A stretch of 18,374 nt of DNA from Saprospiraceae bacterium (lineage in GTDB: Bacteria; Bacteroidota; Bacteroidia; Chitinophagales; Saprospiraceae). Each line of letters begins with the position of its first letter. Positions within the stretch are counted from its first letter, which is position 1. Where the stretch lies: assembly GCA_029262975.1 (NCBI GenBank), contig JAJCYJ010000308.1, positions 1 to 18,374 on the forward strand. The letters are read 5' to 3'. The translations under genes and the position numbers were made by a program. The notes below the pieces were generated by a model, which ran no database searches, had not been told where the DNA came from, and saw only the letters and a program-made list of their open reading frames with translations. Positions 15,683 to 18,374 of this stretch are shown here, one piece after another.

Positions 15683-15690
15683 CAAATGTA
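15683..15690 (-). promoter_or_regulatory. Candidate -7 element of moxR
   Basis: On the minus strand TACATTTG is a full match to TAnnTTTG, 54 nt before the moxR ATG. No well-spaced -33 TTG is visible (the nearest is 30 nt away). Confidence 0.35.
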
Positions 15691-15786
15691 CAAGACCTTA
15701 TATTAACGAGACTCATCTGACAATGTTTTAGGGAATAATTATAAGATGTACTTCATTTATACCTCTTTTTATAGGTGTCAATCACT

Positions 15787-15794
15787 TATTTTTG
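15787..15794 (+). promoter_or_regulatory. Candidate -7 element of aspS
   Basis: TATTTTTG is a full match to the Bacteroidetes -7 consensus and ends 19 nt before ATG 15814. It lies downstream of the alternative GTG at 15775, so if real it excludes that GTG as the start. The -33 element is poor: only a T-run ending at 15770. Confidence 0.4.
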
Positions 15795-15813
15795 CGCTTC
15801 CAAAAAAGAAAAT

Positions 15814-17586
15814 ATGTACAGATCTCATAATTGTGGTGAATTGAGGATAGAAAATGAAGGGCAAAATGTCACGCTCAGCGGCTGGGTTCAGGTGAGTCGG
15901 GATTTTGGCGGAATGACCTTTATGGATTTACGGGACAGGTATGGCATTACCCAATTAGTCTTCAACATGGAGTCAAATGTGGAACTTTGTGAGGCTGCCA
16001 GAAAATTGGGCCGCGAGGATGTTATCAAGGTTAAAGGTCGAGTCAAAGAGCGAAGCAACAAGAATCCGAACAGAGATACCGGTGATATCGAAATTGAGAT
16101 TAACGCGCTCACCATCTTAAATGAATCAAAAGTCCCTCCGTTTACGATAGAAGATGATACAGATGGTGGCGAAGATTTAAGAATGAAATATAGATATCTG
16201 GACATCCGTCGTAATTCTGTAAGAGACAACCTGATATTCAGGAGTAAACTGGCTATAGAAACCAGAAAATATCTCGATGGACAAGAATTTATTGAAGTAG
16301 AGACACCGGTTTTGATAAAAAGTACACCTGAAGGTGCGCGTGACTTTGTCGTACCAAGCAGGATGAATCCCGGACAGTTTTATGCGCTGCCTCAGTCACC
16401 ACAAACTTTTAAACAGATCTTGATGATCGCTGGAATGGACAAATATTTTCAGATTGTCAAATGCTTTAGGGACGAAGATTTACGCGCAGATAGGCAGCCG
16501 GAATTTACTCAGATCGATTGCGAGATGAGTTTTGTAACCAGGGACAATATATTAGACACATTTGAAGGATTGACCAGGCATTTGTTCCAAAGTCTGAAAA
16601 ACACGACCCTCCCCTCCTTCCCACGCATGTCTTATGACGATGCTTTGAAGCAGTATGGAAGTGATAAGCCAGACACACGATTTGAGATGAGATTTGTAGA
16701 ATTAAATGATCTGGCAAAAGGAAAGGGATTTGGTGTTTTTGATAATGCGGAATTAATTGTAGGCATATGTGCTTCCAAGCAGTCAGGACAGTATTCTAAT
16801 AAGGATATCAAGAAATTGACGGAATGGATACAAAGACCTCAAGTGGGTGCAAAAGGATTAGTCTATGTAAAATTCGAGGAAGATGGAACTATTAAATCTT
16901 CTGTTGGAAAGTTTTATGACGATGATGCGCTTCGTACATGGGGAGATAAAATGAAAGCGAAAGCGGGGGACATGCTCTTAATCCTTTCCGGGGAAGCAGA
17001 AAAGACAAGAAAACAACTGAATGAACTGAGACTTGAAATGGGCCGGAGAATGGGGCTCATGGATCCGACTGAATTCAAACCACTATGGGTTGTGGATTTT
17101 CCATTACTGGAATGGGACGAAGACGCAAATCGATTTCATGCCATGCATCATCCATTTACAGCTCCTAAGAAAGAAGACCAGGAACGCATGAAAACAGGCG
17201 ATCACGAGACAATGAAAGCTCTAAGGGCGGATGCATATGACCTGGTCATTAACGGTGTCGAGATCGGAGGTGGGTCAATTAGGATTCACGATCGGGCATT
17301 ACAATCACGGAATTTTGATCTTCTTGGTTTTACAAAAGAAGAAGCAGAAGCTCAGTTTGGATTTTTATTGGGGGCCTTTGAATATGGTGCACCCCCTCAT
17401 GGTGGCATCGCCTTTGGTTTTGACAGATTATGCGCTGTCATGAATGGGCAAAATTCCATCAGGGATTTTATCGCTTTTCCAAAAAATAACCAGGGGCGGG
17501 ATGTGATGATTGATAGTCCAAGTCCGATATCAGACGAACAGATGGGAGAGCTCAAATTGAATTCAACACATATTCCAACAACCTAA
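15814..17586 (+). CDS. aspS: Aspartate--tRNA ligase
   Basis: Class II aminoacyl-tRNA synthetase that charges tRNA with aspartate in the cytoplasm. With the start at ATG 15814 it has 590 residues, as expected for bacterial AspRS. An in-frame GTG at 15775 would add 13 residues of unlike character. Domains in order: OB-fold anticodon-binding domain (1-105, with VQVSRDFGGMTFMDLRDRYG), class II core with motif 1 (FIEVETPVLIKSTPEGARDF, 159-178), the QSPQTFKQILMIAG aspartate-binding segment, motif 2 (FRDEDLRADRQPEFTQID, 218-235), the bacterial GAD insertion (about 300-415), and motif 3 (GGIAFGFDRL, 530-539, with Arg538). Whether it charges tRNA-Asp only or also tRNA-Asn cannot be decided here. Position 31 in the OB fold is Phe. 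The gene is divergent from moxR. Confidence 0.97.
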   Translation: MYRSHNCGELRIENEGQNVTLSGWVQVSRDFGGMTFMDLRDRYGITQLVFNMESNVELCEAARKLGREDVIKVKGRVKERSNKNPNRDTGDIEIEINALTILNESKVPPFTIEDDTDGGEDLRMKYRYLDIRRNSVRDNLIFRSKLAIETRKYLDGQEFIEVETPVLIKSTPEGARDFVVPSRMNPGQFYALPQSPQTFKQILMIAGMDKYFQIVKCFRDEDLRADRQPEFTQIDCEMSFVTRDNILDTFEGLTRHLFQSLKNTTLPSFPRMSYDDALKQYGSDKPDTRFEMRFVELNDLAKGKGFGVFDNAELIVGICASKQSGQYSNKDIKKLTEWIQRPQVGAKGLVYVKFEEDGTIKSSVGKFYDDDALRTWGDKMKAKAGDMLLILSGEAEKTRKQLNELRLEMGRRMGLMDPTEFKPLWVVDFPLLEWDEDANRFHAMHHPFTAPKKEDQERMKTGDHETMKALRADAYDLVINGVEIGGGSIRIHDRALQSRNFDLLGFTKEEAEAQFGFLLGAFEYGAPPHGGIAFGFDRLCAVMNGQNSIRDFIAFPKNNQGRDVMIDSPSPISDEQMGELKLNSTHIPTT

Positions 17587-17700
17587 TTCTTCTTCAATAT
17601 TCAAGGATTATAATTACTGAGAAAGTTACCTATTTTTGTAATCTTCAACTAAGTCTCCTGACGAGTAATAGGTTTCATAAAATATGTGAATGGATCTTTC

Positions 17701-17754
17701 TATGCTATACAGTTGCACGTCTACTTTTTAATTCAACGCAACTAATATGCTATA
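17701..17754. repeat. 9-bp direct repeats flanking a 6-bp inverted repeat
   Basis: TATGCTATA occurs at 17701-17709 and again at 17746-17754. Just inside them are AGTTGC (17711-17716) and GCAACT (17738-17743), a perfect 6-bp inverted pair. The layout resembles a target duplication around a tiny inverted-repeat element, or a hairpin between convergent genes. At 54 bp it is too small to be sure. The rest of the 211-bp gap between aspS and the next gene shows nothing. Confidence 0.3.
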
Positions 17755-17797
17755 AAATACAGAGCACCTTGAATCATCTCGATTAAAATAATCACGA

Positions 17798-18374
17798 CTA
17801 CTCAACTTCTATTAATTCCACCCAGTGCCTAGCTTTTGCATTTGTAAAGTGGGCGATCTGGTGTCTGCAACTGAACCCATTTGCAATGACTGCATATTCT
17901 TCAGAAGCATTTCTAATTGCGGGAAATAGTATTTCTTCTCCTATTTTTTTAGAAATTTCGTAGTGCTCACTTTCATAACCAAACGAACCCGCCATACCAC
18001 AACAGCCAGAAGGTATTTCTTCTAACGTAACGTCTGGGATTTTTTCAAATATTGTCTTCAATGCTCCGGTACCATATAATGCCTTTTGATGACAATGCCC
18101 GTGCAGTAATACCTTAGTAGACGTACATGCTAATGTTGGAATTTTAATTCCTTTAGTAATTAGATCAGCAATAAATATATCAAGAGAAACAACATTTTTT
18201 TGGAGTTTTTTGGCTAAGTTCTCATCCTCTATCATGTCAGGAAGGTCATCGTTAAGCGCAGATGCACAACTTGGCTCACAAACAACAACTGGAATATTAT
18301 CCTGCATTAATTCATCCAAACGCCGGACCAGAATTTCGCCTTTCTTCTTGGCATCTTTTAAAAAGCCATGAGAA
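17798..18374 (-). CDS. (Fe-S)-binding oxidoreductase, C-terminal part (5' end cut by window)
   Basis: The frame is open to the right edge, giving 191 visible residues from SHGFLKDAKKKGEILVRR onward. The visible part is the cysteine-rich (CCG) domain found in the C-terminal halves of FAD-linked oxidases, GlpC/GlcF-like subunits and heterodisulfide-reductase-like proteins. It shows CEPSCASAL, LLHGHCHQKALYG, the core IPSGCCGMAGSFGYE followed by EHYEISKKIGE, and a terminal NGFSCRHQI. The GCCGMAGSFGYE and GFSCRHQ wording is closest to the large fused proteins with an N-terminal FAD domain and a C-terminal Fe-S domain (D-lactate or 2-hydroxyacid dehydrogenase-like). The missing upstream part must be read to tell a fusion from a separate subunit. 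It converges on aspS. Confidence 0.82.
   Translation of the reverse strand, partial: SHGFLKDAKKKGEILVRRLDELMQDNIPVVVCEPSCASALNDDLPDMIEDENLAKKLQKNVVSLDIFIADLITKGIKIPTLACTSTKVLLHGHCHQKALYGTGALKTIFEKIPDVTLEEIPSGCCGMAGSFGYESEHYEISKKIGEEILFPAIRNASEEYAVIANGFSCRHQIAHFTNAKARHWVELIEVE

Noticed and set aside
1..18374. CRISPR array, defence island, prophage or biosynthetic cluster
   Set aside because: No regularly spaced repeats, integrase, transposase, nuclease or phage genes are present. The genes are metabolic, tRNA-related and envelope genes.

Overview
The window looks like chromosomal sequence from a Bacteroidota bacterium, most likely of the Saprospiria type. This rests on gene content (a DUF4837 lipoprotein, a choice-of-anchor B / LVIVD-repeat secreted protein, an IPTL-CTERM protein, a Bacteroidetes-style TrmB), an AT-rich base composition, few visible Shine-Dalgarno sites, and matches to the Bacteroidetes -7 promoter consensus TAnnTTTG upstream of several genes. 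The family-level placement is inference.

Layout, left to right. Bases 2-706 (+) are the 3' part of a secreted MAM-like protein with an IPTL-CTERM tail. Bases 728-2732 (-) hold two overlapping genes for membrane proteins with bacterial PH (bPH2) domains, of the YdbS/YdbT type. A strong perfect-stem dyad lies upstream of them, and beyond it is a secreted choice-of-anchor B protein (2894-4261, -). A 355-bp gene-free stretch follows, then a periplasmic thioredoxin-fold protein (4617-5960, +), a 65-residue tail-anchored-like small protein (-), trmB (-), and divergently an inositol-monophosphatase-family gene (+) and a lone FtsX/MacB-type permease (+). Bases 9409-13372 (+) are a compact L-arabinose catabolic operon, araB-araD-araA. 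Then come a DUF4837 lipoprotein (-), a MoxR AAA+ ATPase (-), aspS (+, divergent from moxR), and at the right edge the 3' end of a (Fe-S)-binding oxidoreductase subunit or domain (-).

How the genes work together: only the ara cluster forms a clear pathway. AraA converts L-arabinose to L-ribulose, AraB phosphorylates it, and AraD epimerises the product to D-xylulose 5-phosphate. No arabinose transporter, sugar hydrolase or regulator lies inside the window. The two PH genes overlap and surely act as a pair. The rest is housekeeping (tRNA modification, tRNA charging) and envelope genes with short operons and many strand switches.

I found no RNA gene, CRISPR array, transposase or phage module, and no cluster that looks like an undescribed multi-gene system. 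The most unusual sequence signal is the dyad at 2798-2834. Several modelled start codons need correction: YdbS-like at 2732, TrmB at 6999, AraA at 11864 and AspS at 15814.
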